Assembly (NCBI GenBank): GCA_035295985.1
Contig: DATHBT010000023.1
Location: 1 to 19,422 of the forward strand
Direction of reading: 5' to 3'
DNA from: JAIVGV01 sp035295985
Lineage (GTDB): Bacteria; Acidobacteriota; Blastocatellia; Pyrinomonadales; Pyrinomonadaceae
DNA length: 19,422 bases
In this document: positions 7,126-14,020 of the stretch, one piece after another
Numbering within the stretch: the stretch's first letter is position 1
How the letters are laid out: each line of letters opens with the position of its first letter
The notes under the pieces: generated by a model
Databases searched by the model: none
What the model was told of the DNA's origin: nothing
What the model saw: only the letters and a program-made list of their open reading frames with translations
Translations under genes and position numbers: made by a program

Positions 7126-7884
7126 TCAGCGGTCGTAGTTGACGATCTCGGCGAACGTCTCCGCGTCGAGGCTCGCGCCGCCGACGAGCGCGCCGTCAAC
7201 GTCCTCCTTCCGCATCAGCCCCGCGATGTTGTCGGGTTTGACCGAGCCGCCGTAGAGGATTCTTGTAGCGCCGGCCAGATCGGCTGAGTACCTGTCCGCT
7301 AAAACGCGCCGGATGAAGGCGTGCATCGCTTGCGCTTCGTCCGGCGTCGCGGTGTGGCCCGTGCCGATGGCCCAGACCGGCTCGTAGGCGACGATGATAC
7401 GGGCCAGATCACTCGATGTCAAACCGCGCAAGCCCCCCTCAACCTGCCCGCGCACAACACTTTCGGCGTTCCCCGACTCACGCTGCTCGAGCGTCTCGCC
7501 GACGCAGAAGATGACCGTCAGATCGGCCGCGAGGCCGGCCTGCGCCTTGCGGTTCACCATCGCGTCGGTCTCCGAATAGTAGTGCCGCCGCTCCGAATGG
7601 CCGACGATGACGTGCGACGCGCCCGCGTCCTTCAGCATGTCTGCCGCGATTTCGCCCGTGTGCGCCCCGTGCTTCTGTTCGGTCGAGCAGTTCTGTCCCG
7701 CGACCCTGACGTTCGACCCTTCCAGGCGGTCGGCCACGGACTTCAATGCGGTGTAGACCGGCGCGACAACCACCTCGCAGTGGTTCGCGTTCGCCACGAG
7801 CGGGCGCAGATTGATCGCCGTCGCGACCGAGTCCGCGACCAGCTTGTACATCTTCCAGTTTCCCGCGATGACAGGCTTGCGCAT
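7126..7884 (-). CDS. tpiA: Triosephosphate isomerase
   Basis: This 252-residue enzyme interconverts dihydroxyacetone phosphate and glyceraldehyde-3-phosphate in glycolysis and gluconeogenesis, in the cytoplasm. The expected TIM-barrel landmarks are present: GNWKMYK with catalytic K11, VIVGHSERR with H96, VAYEPVWAIGTG with E168 and the flexible loop, and LYGGSVKPDN near the C-terminus binding phosphate. Length is normal for the family. The ATG at 7884 fits the universal MRKPVIAGNWKM start. The sequence immediately upstream is pyrimidine-rich (CTTCTTCCC) with no Shine-Dalgarno; instead it abuts the repeat hairpin described at 7891-8001. It is the third gene of the glycolytic operon. Confidence 0.98.
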   Translation of the reverse strand: MRKPVIAGNWKMYKLVADSVATAINLRPLVANANHCEVVVAPVYTALKSVADRLEGSNVRVAGQNCSTEQKHGAHTGEIAADMLKDAGASHVIVGHSERRHYYSETDAMVNRKAQAGLAADLTVIFCVGETLEQRESGNAESVVRGQVEGGLRGLTSSDLARIIVAYEPVWAIGTGHTATPDEAQAMHAFIRRVLADRYSADLAGATRILYGGSVKPDNIAGLMRKEDVDGALVGGASLDAETFAEIVNYDR

Positions 7885-7890
7885 GGGAAG

Positions 7891-8001
7891 AAGCTGTTAG
7901 CTGTTAGCTTTCAGAAATAGAACTCAGTCGTTAAAGGTCAAGGTTCGGCGCTCAACACCTCTTTGGCTCGGCTAATAGCTAACGGCTAATAGCTAACAGC
8001 T
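7891..8001 (-). repeat. Short-word inverted repeat filling the pgk-tpiA junction
   Basis: The left arm (7891-7910) iterates AGCTGTT on the plus strand. The right arm holds a perfect 14-bp tandem duplication, GGCTAATAGCTAAC (7970-7983 and 7984-7997), followed by AGCT. The 18-bp core of the left arm (7892-7909) pairs with 7984-8001 at 16 of 18 positions, so the transcript can form a long hairpin with a ~75-nt loop. The right arm contains the TAG stop of pgk, and the left arm ends 7 nt before the tpiA start codon. The composition is clearly AT-richer than the flanking genes. The only Shine-Dalgarno-like AGAGGTG (7962-7956) sits in the loop, 71 nt from tpiA. Confidence 0.85.
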
Positions 8002-9202
8002 ATTTGTCGTTAAGCGCCGCGACGCCGGGCAGCTCTTCGCCGGCGAGGAATTCGAGGGTTGCGCCGCCGCCGGTCGAGATGTGTGTGATGCGTTCGGCGA
8101 CGCCGGCCTGCGTGACGGCCGCGACGGAGTCGCCGCCGCCGACGATGACGGTCGCGCCGCGGTCGGCCGCCTCGGCGACCGCGCGGGCGACGCCGACCGT
8201 GCCCTGATCAAAGCCCAACTCCTTCTCCTCGAAGATGCCCATCGGGCCGTTCCAGATGACCGTCTTCGCGCCCTCGAGAGCGCGCGCGAAGTGCGCGACC
8301 GTCTCCGTGCCGATGTCCACGCCGACGTGGCCGATGGTCGTGAACTCCACAGGGATCGTCCGCTTCGACTTCAACGGATCGAAGCTGTCCACGACGACGT
8401 GATCGGTCGGGAGCAGCAATTCGACGCCGGCCTCTTTCGCACGCTCGGCGATCTCGGTCGCCGTCTGCATCTTGTCGTCTTCGACGAGAGACTTGCCAAC
8501 CGTGAAGCCCTGCGCCTTGAAGAACGTGTAGGCCATCGCGCCGCCGACGAGCAGCTTGTCAACCTTCCGACTGATGAGCGCCTCGATGACCGGAATCTTG
8601 TCCGACACCTTCGCCCCGCCGAGGATGGCGACGAACGGGTGCTCCGGGTCGCTGATGACGTGGCCGAGGTATTCGAGTTCTTTCTCCATCAACAACCCGG
8701 CGGCCGACTGTTTGACAAACTTCGTGATGCCGGCCGTCGAGGCGTGCGCGCGATGCGCCGCGCCGAAGGCGTCGTTGACGTAAACGTCGCACAACGCGGC
8801 CAGCTCGCGCGCGAACGCCTCGTCGTTCTTCTCCTCCTCTTTGTGGAAGCGGAGGTTTTCGAGCAGCAGCACGTCGCTGTCCCGCAGCGCGTCAGCCTTC
8901 TCCTTGACCGCCGCGCCGACGCAGTCCTCCGCGAACGCGACCGGCTGGCCGATGAGCGCCTGCAAGTGTTCCGCGACCGGGCGCAGCGAATACTTCTCCA
9001 CGCGCTCGCCCTTCGGCCGACCCAGGTGCGACGCGAGGATGATCCGCGCGCCCTGCTCGATGGCGTGCTTCACGGTCGGCAAAGACGCCGTGATCCGCGT
9101 GTCCTCCTCGACGCGCCCGTCCTTGAGCGGCACGTTGTAGTCCACGCGCACGAGCACGCGCTTGCCCTTCAAATCGAGGTCTCGGATGGAAAGTTTGTTC
9201 AT
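8000..9202 (-). CDS. pgk: Phosphoglycerate kinase
   Basis: This 400-residue cytoplasmic enzyme transfers phosphate from 1,3-bisphosphoglycerate to ADP. Signature elements are VLVRVDYNVPLKDG near the N-terminus (substrate-binding Arg/Asp/Asn), ILASHLGRPKG, VYVNDAFGAAHRAHAS, VAILGGAKVSDKI, WNGPMGIFEEKELGFDQGT in the nucleotide-binding domain, and the C-terminal VIVGGGDSVAAV phosphate loop. Length and domain order are typical. The ATG at 9202 gives the canonical start MNKLSIRDLDLKGKRVLVR, yet the 25 nt upstream (ending CTGCAACCCGC) contain no Shine-Dalgarno. They are the end of an inverted repeat. The TAG stop lies inside the downstream repeat. It is the second gene of the gap-pgk-tpiA-secG operon. 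Confidence 0.98.
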   Translation of the reverse strand: MNKLSIRDLDLKGKRVLVRVDYNVPLKDGRVEEDTRITASLPTVKHAIEQGARIILASHLGRPKGERVEKYSLRPVAEHLQALIGQPVAFAEDCVGAAVKEKADALRDSDVLLLENLRFHKEEEKNDEAFARELAALCDVYVNDAFGAAHRAHASTAGITKFVKQSAAGLLMEKELEYLGHVISDPEHPFVAILGGAKVSDKIPVIEALISRKVDKLLVGGAMAYTFFKAQGFTVGKSLVEDDKMQTATEIAERAKEAGVELLLPTDHVVVDSFDPLKSKRTIPVEFTTIGHVGVDIGTETVAHFARALEGAKTVIWNGPMGIFEEKELGFDQGTVGVARAVAEAADRGATVIVGGGDSVAAVTQAGVAERITHISTGGGATLEFLAGEELPGVAALNDK

Positions 9203-9211
9203 GCGGGTTGC

Positions 9212-9276
9212 AGGTTTGAGGTTTAAGGTTCGGGGTTACCGGGAAGTTTCAACCTGGAACCTTAAACCTCAAACCT
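9212..9276 (-). repeat. Perfect 20-bp inverted repeat filling the gap-pgk junction
   Basis: The plus-strand arm AGGTTTGAGGTTTAAGGTTC (9212-9231) is exactly complementary to 9257-9276, with a 25-nt loop between. The arms are themselves made of iterated GGTTT(A/G)AGG-like words. The hairpin occupies nearly all of the 83 nt between the gap stop (9286) and the pgk start (9202), leaving 9 nt before the pgk ATG. It has no U-tract, so it is not a normal terminator, and the operon continues through it. Confidence 0.9.
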
Positions 9277-9285
9277 TAAACTTTT

Positions 9286-10293
<1,008 letters not shown>

Positions 10294-10436
10294 TGGGGTG
10301 TCTGTTGCCTCCTCGCCGTCCGTGTTGTTTATTCCTGCCTCCGAGCCTGACGGGGCCACGTTAGCGCACACCTCCGCGCCTCCCTGGCCCGCACGCGCTG
10401 GCGCGAAAAATCTGCCTGACGGATAAGACCTGCAAG

Positions 10437-10464
10437 ATTATTCGCGGCGGGCGACGGGTGTCAA
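10437..10464 (-). promoter_or_regulatory. Sigma70-type promoter of the gap-pgk-tpiA-secG operon
   Basis: A perfect -35 TTGACA (10464-10459) and a 5/6 -10 AATAAT (10442-10437) are separated by 16 nt on the minus strand. Transcription would start near 10430, about 135 nt upstream of the gap start codon. It is the best promoter match in the window and has the right place and orientation. Confidence 0.75.
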
Positions 10465-10569
10465 GGAAGGCCCGATAAAGCCCGCTGAGCGGTCGCGACC
10501 CGGCAGGTCAATGTTGTAACCGTTGTTAATCCGAAGGCGTCTAAGACGTTGATCCTGTGAGGCGGCCGT

Positions 10570-10612
10570 CGAGTCCCGGAATCGGAATCGCCGATCCCGA
10601 TTTCGCGACTCG
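10570..10612. promoter_or_regulatory. 43-bp imperfect palindrome, possible operator or RNA hairpin
   Basis: All paired blocks share one centre at 10591. CGAGTC (10570-10575) pairs with GACTCG (10607-10612), AATCGG (10580-10585) pairs with CCGATT (10597-10602), and ATCG (10587-10590) pairs with CGAT (10592-10595). Of 21 positions, 18 are Watson-Crick, one is G-T and two mismatch. It has no T-tract, so it does not look like a terminator. It lies ~105 nt upstream of the gap -35 and ~20 nt upstream of the candidate TolC-gene -10. That position would suit a regulator binding as a dimer, but the regulator is unknown. Confidence 0.6.
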
Positions 10613-10820
10613 CACGCAGGCCACACGCGGGTTATGATTCGCTTTTCCCGTCGTAGCGGCGAAATTAAGGGGCGGCCCGGCCGTTGCACTGACTGGGCTA
10701 TTTTGAAACACGCGCCCCGAAGGCGGCGTAGTAAGGGACTGGCCGGCGGTCTTCTGTTTCACAGAGTTCAGTCGGCCGCTCGCGGCAGCGCCGGACAAGT
10801 TTTCAGAGGAGTTTTCCGTT

Positions 10821-12857
10821 TTGATATTCAGCACCGATCAGAAACGCTTCATCTCGCTGGCAGCCGCGCTGCTGCTCGCCTTCAACTCGATGGCCTCGGC
10901 GCGCTCCCCGCAGGATCAGGACGCCTCGCGCGTGCAGCGCGACAGCGACGTGCCCGAACTCGCGTCGCTCGCGCAGACGCCGCAGCCAACGCCCATCCCG
11001 CCGCAGCCCCCTTCGCAGACGCCCACTCAGCGCGACGCCACGCGCCCGCCGGGAACCGAGCAGCGGCAGACAGTCCCCGAGCAGTCGCGCCCGCGCCCGA
11101 CCGACCCGACGCGACCGCCCGGAACCGACGCGCGGCCCGCGCCGCAGGCCCCGCCGGGCACGCAGCTCCCGCCGTCCGGCACGACGGGTCAGCCGGCCCG
11201 GACGCAGCCCGAGCAGCCTTCGACCACCGTGCCGCCCGTCGCGGAGCCTTCGCCGCTGTCGCCCGACGAGGAGCCGCGCGACCCAGCCTTCCCGGCCATC
11301 CAGGCGCGGCCCGTGCCCCCGCTCCCGTCGCTCGACCGCCTCGGCATCCAGAGCGGCAACACCATCGAGCTTTCGCTGAACGACGCGATCCGCCGCGCGC
11401 TCGAAAACAACAACGACATCCAGGTGGCGCGCGACGACGTGCGCTACAACGAGTCGGTGCTGCGCGGCCTGCACGGCGTCTACGATCCCGTCTTCACCTA
11501 CAACCCCGAGATCAACACCTTCGTCCGCCCCGTCACCAGCATCTTCGCGGGCGGCAACCAGACCGGCACGATCTCGGTCACGGACATCAACAACAACTTC
11601 TCGGTCTCGAAACAGTTCGGCAAGGGCGGCGGCAACTACTCCTACTTCTTCAACAACACGCGCGAGACGACGAACGCGACGAGCGCGACCCTGACGCCGT
11701 TCTACTCGGCCAACCAGGGCCTGACCTTCACGCAGCCGCTCTCGCGCAACCGCTCCATCGACCGCTTCCGCCAGCAGATCCGCGTCCAGCGCAAGCGGCT
11801 CGAACAGTCCGACGCCGACTTCCGCCGCTCGACCATCGAGGTGATCTCACAGGTGCAGCGCGCCTACTGGGACTTGGTGTTCGCGCGGCGCGATCTGGAA
11901 AATCAGATCGCCAACGTCAACCTTGCGCGCGAGAACTTCCGCCGCACGGAGGCGTCGGTGGCGGCGGGCGCGTCCGCCCCGCTTGAACGCGCTGAAGTGC
12001 AGACGGAGCTGTCGAACCGCGAGGCGCAACTGCTCACTTCGGCGCAGCAGGTCTCAATCGCCGAGAACAACCTGAAGCGGCTGCTGCTGCGCGACCCCGA
12101 GTCGCCCGAGTGGTCGGCCGCTCTGACGCCGACCGACACGCCGAAGTTCGACGACACGCCCGTCAACCTGGGCGAGGCCGTCGAGGAGGCGCGCAAGAAC
12201 CGCCCCGAGATGCAGCGGCTCCGCATCCAGCGGGAGATCAGCGACATCGACATCACCTACTTCAAGAACCAGACGAAGCCGCTCATCGACCTCAACGCCA
12301 CCGTCTCAACCACGGGCCTGGCCGGCACCGTTAACCCCGACGTCCTCGCGCGCAACCCCGGCCTCGCCGTCCCGTCGCAGCTCGTCGGCGGCTACGGCCG
12401 GACGCTCCGCAACCTGTTCAGCTTCGACACGCGCAACATCGTCGTCGGCGCCACAATCCAGATTCCCTTCCGCAACCGCACGGCCGAGGCCAACCTCGCC
12501 GGCGCGCAGATTCTCCGCGAGCAGTTGGCGGCGACGACGCGCTCGCAGGAGCAGGTGATCGAGGTGGAGGTGCGAAACGCCGCGCAGGCCGTCGAGACCG
12601 CGCGCCGCCGCGTGCTGGCCGCCCGCGAGGCGCGTCGCAACGCCGAGTTGCAGTTGCAGGGCGAGCAGCGGCTCTACCAGGTCGGCCGCTCGACAACGTT
12701 CCTCCTCTTCCAGCGCGAGAACCAGCTCGTCAACGCGCGCAACGCGGAGCTGCGCGCCGAGACCGACTACAACAAGGCCCTCGCAGACCTCCAGCGCGCC
12801 ACCTCGACGACGCTGCGGGCCAACAACGTCATCGTCGAATCGCTCGTCGGCAACTAA
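10821..12857 (+). CDS. TolC-family outer membrane efflux protein with Pro-rich N-terminal extension
   Basis: This 678-residue protein is a predicted outer-membrane channel of a tripartite efflux or type I secretion system. The start is TTG (10821) with a strong AGAGGAG 9 nt upstream. Residues 1-27 form a signal peptide (hydrophobic ISLAAALLLAF, then SMASA). Residues ~45-165 are a Pro/Gln/Thr/Arg-rich, probably disordered stretch with repeated TRPPGT motifs, unusual in length for TolC proteins. From ~180 the outer-membrane efflux fold begins with IELSLNDAIRRALENNNDIQ. It continues with long amphipathic helices (QVQRAYWDLVFARRDLENQI; ETARRRVLAAREARRNAEL) and ends with TDYNKALADLQRATSTTL, both typical of the two OEP repeats. 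No inner-membrane pump or periplasmic adaptor gene is adjacent, so the partner is encoded elsewhere. A perfect terminator follows 17 nt after the stop codon. Confidence 0.9.
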   Translation: MIFSTDQKRFISLAAALLLAFNSMASARSPQDQDASRVQRDSDVPELASLAQTPQPTPIPPQPPSQTPTQRDATRPPGTEQRQTVPEQSRPRPTDPTRPPGTDARPAPQAPPGTQLPPSGTTGQPARTQPEQPSTTVPPVAEPSPLSPDEEPRDPAFPAIQARPVPPLPSLDRLGIQSGNTIELSLNDAIRRALENNNDIQVARDDVRYNESVLRGLHGVYDPVFTYNPEINTFVRPVTSIFAGGNQTGTISVTDINNNFSVSKQFGKGGGNYSYFFNNTRETTNATSATLTPFYSANQGLTFTQPLSRNRSIDRFRQQIRVQRKRLEQSDADFRRSTIEVISQVQRAYWDLVFARRDLENQIANVNLARENFRRTEASVAAGASAPLERAEVQTELSNREAQLLTSAQQVSIAENNLKRLLLRDPESPEWSAALTPTDTPKFDDTPVNLGEAVEEARKNRPEMQRLRIQREISDIDITYFKNQTKPLIDLNATVSTTGLAGTVNPDVLARNPGLAVPSQLVGGYGRTLRNLFSFDTRNIVVGATIQIPFRNRTAEANLAGAQILREQLAATTRSQEQVIEVEVRNAAQAVETARRRVLAAREARRNAELQLQGEQRLYQVGRSTTFLLFQRENQLVNARNAELRAETDYNKALADLQRATSTTLRANNVIVESLVGN

Positions 12858-12874
12858 GACGGGTGAGGAGCAGG

Positions 12875-12923
12875 GGGAAGGGGCGAAGGGATCGAGTCTG
12901 ATCCCTTCGCCCCTTCCCTTTTT
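12875..12923 (+). terminator. Rho-independent terminator of the TolC-family gene
   Basis: A perfect 19-bp inverted repeat (12875-12893 with 12900-12918) encloses the 6-nt loop GAGTCT and is followed by TTTTT (12919-12923). It begins 17 nt after the TAA stop. This is a textbook intrinsic terminator on the plus strand. Confidence 0.93.
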
Positions 12924-12945
12924 ACCCTCGTCCTTCCGCTTCCTG

Positions 12946-12975
12946 TTGACGCCCCGCGCGCCGGCTTCGTATTCT
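12946..12975 (+). promoter_or_regulatory. Candidate sigma70 promoter of the glycosyltransferase gene
   Basis: TTGACG (12946-12951, 5/6) and TATTCT (12970-12975, 4/6) are separated by 18 nt. They sit between the upstream terminator and the TTG start at 13025, and transcription would begin near 12982. The placement makes the glycosyltransferase an independent transcription unit. Confidence 0.55.
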
Positions 12976-13024
12976 CGCCACCGCCCCTACTCTGCCAGCG
13001 CGCGAACCGGCGAGCACGATTCAC

Positions 13025-13816
13025 TTGAAGATCAGCGCCACGATCATCACCTTCAACGAGGCCGGCAACATTCGGGCCGCCGTCGAGTCGGTCGCGTGGG
13101 CCGACGAGGTGCTGGTCGTCGATTCGGAATCGACCGACGCGACGCGTGAGATCGCGGCCGAGTGTGGCGCGCGCGTCATCTGCCGCCCGTGGCCGGGTTT
13201 CACCGCGCAGAAGCAGTTCGCGGCCGAGGAGGCGGCCAACGAGTGGGTCTTCAGCCTCGACGCCGACGAGCGCGTGTCGCCGCCCCTGCGCGCGTCAATC
13301 GAAGACCTGCTCTACACGCCCGACGACAGACTCGCCGACGGCTACCGCGTCGCGCGACGCTCCTTCTACATGGGCCGCTGGATTCGCGGCGGCGGCTGGT
13401 ATCCCGACCACCAGCTGCGCCTCTACCGCCGCACGCGCGGTCGCTGGGAGGGCGCGCACGTCCACGAGTCCGTGAAGATGGCCGTGGGGGCGCGCGTCTC
13501 GACGCTCGCGGGCGACCTGCTCCACTACACGGCGCGCGACGCGTCTCATCACCACCGCATGATCGGCGAGCGCTACGCCCCGCTCTCCGCTTTGCAAATG
13601 TTTGAGCGCGGACGTCGCACGTCGCCCCTGAAGATCGCCGCCGCCGGCCCGCTCGCGTTCGCGCGCAGCTACGTCCTCAAGGGCGGCTGGCGCGACGGCC
13701 TCGCCGGCCTCTGCATCGCGCGCTTCGCCGCTCACCACGCCTTCCTCAAGAATGTCTTGTTGTGGGAGATGCAGAACAAGCGCGCGGCTGGTGCAGGCAA
13801 CCGTGAGACTGACTAA
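13025..13816 (+). CDS. Family 2 glycosyltransferase, LPS-core (WaaE/KdtX-like) type
   Basis: This 263-residue, probably membrane-associated enzyme would add a sugar from a nucleotide sugar donor to a lipopolysaccharide or glycolipid acceptor. The N-terminus KISATIITFNEAGNI is the typical GT-A opening, followed by DEVLVVDSESTDATREIA for nucleotide binding. The metal-binding motif is FSLDADERVSP (residues ~76-86). The later segment YMGRWIRGGGWYPDHQLRLYRR and the EGAHVHESV stretch match the small beta-1,4-glucosyltransferase group that includes WaaE/KdtX. The C-terminal region (PLAFARSYVLKGGWRDGLAG) is also characteristic. The start is TTG (13025), giving MKISAT; the ribosome-binding site is weak. 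The gene stands alone, with no other sugar genes nearby, so donor and acceptor cannot be specified. Confidence 0.88.
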   Translation: MKISATIITFNEAGNIRAAVESVAWADEVLVVDSESTDATREIAAECGARVICRPWPGFTAQKQFAAEEAANEWVFSLDADERVSPPLRASIEDLLYTPDDRLADGYRVARRSFYMGRWIRGGGWYPDHQLRLYRRTRGRWEGAHVHESVKMAVGARVSTLAGDLLHYTARDASHHHRMIGERYAPLSALQMFERGRRTSPLKIAAAGPLAFARSYVLKGGWRDGLAGLCIARFAAHHAFLKNVLLWEMQNKRAAGAGNRETD

Positions 13817-13843
13817 GGCCGGAACGGCTCAACGTAAGAACAT

Positions 13844-13990
13844 TTGTAGGGGCACGGCTTGTCCCTGCCCGCCGTGCGAACGCGCGGTAACGTTAACGCC
13901 GGCATCCGACAGAATCATTGTCGGATGCCGGCGTTTCAGTTTTCGCGCTCCCCGCGCCCGAACGGGCAGGGACAAGCCCTGCCCCTACAA
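13844..13990. repeat. Nested inverted-repeat element between convergent genes
   Basis: The outer arms 13844-13871 and 13963-13990 are complementary at 27 of 28 positions (one mismatch, at 13855/13979). They have the form TTGTAGGGGC...CTTGTCCCTGCCCG. Each arm is itself a small hairpin: GGGCAGGG and CCCTGCCC around a 5-nt centre in the right arm, and the same with one mismatch in the left. The outer arms surround a separate perfect hairpin at 13895-13935. From memory, similar TGTAGGGGC...TGCCC words recur in intergenic regions of many bacteria, so this is probably a copy of a dispersed non-coding repeat (REP- or MITE-like). No transposase is present. Confidence 0.8.
13895..13935. terminator. 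Hairpin between convergent genes, probable terminator
   Basis: A perfect 17-bp stem (AACGCCGGCATCCGACA at 13895-13911 with 13919-13935) with a 7-nt loop is followed on the plus strand by TCAGTTTT. It lies between the stops of the glycosyltransferase (13816) and the convergent carboxypeptidase (14021). It is well placed to end the glycosyltransferase transcript and could act on both strands. Confidence 0.65.
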
Positions 13991-14020
13991 TCTCCTTCCA
14001 CGGTCTCAGGCTTGTCGAAA

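Larger units (their letters stand above)
10372..10820. other. Divergent intergenic region between gap and the TolC-family gene
   Basis: I see no credible gene in these 449 nt; the open frames crossing it have no recognisable protein character. It holds the minus-strand gap promoter (10437-10464), a 43-bp palindrome (10570-10612), and a plus-strand TATGAT (10633-10638) that could be the -10 of the TolC-family gene but lacks a clear -35. It ends with AGAGGAG (10805-10811), the ribosome-binding site of the TolC-family gene. Confidence 0.7.

Noticed and set aside
8081..9226. 381-codon plus-strand frame opposite pgk
   Set aside because: It is an antisense shadow. The minus strand encodes an unmistakable phosphoglycerate kinase.
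7891..9277. CRISPR-like array in the repeated junctions of the glycolytic operon
   Set aside because: The repeats are short iterated words in inverted orientation with no regular unique spacers, and no cas gene is present.
10294..10371. 26-residue N-terminal extension of gap
   Set aside because: The extension has no family similarity. The ATG at 10293 gives the invariant start MAVKVGINGFGRIGR and has an upstream GAGGAGG.
10634..11986. 450-codon plus-strand frame overlapping the TolC-family gene in another frame
   Set aside because: It is an Arg/Ala/Pro-rich out-of-frame reading. The TTG-started frame has a ribosome-binding site, a signal peptide and the efflux-protein fold.
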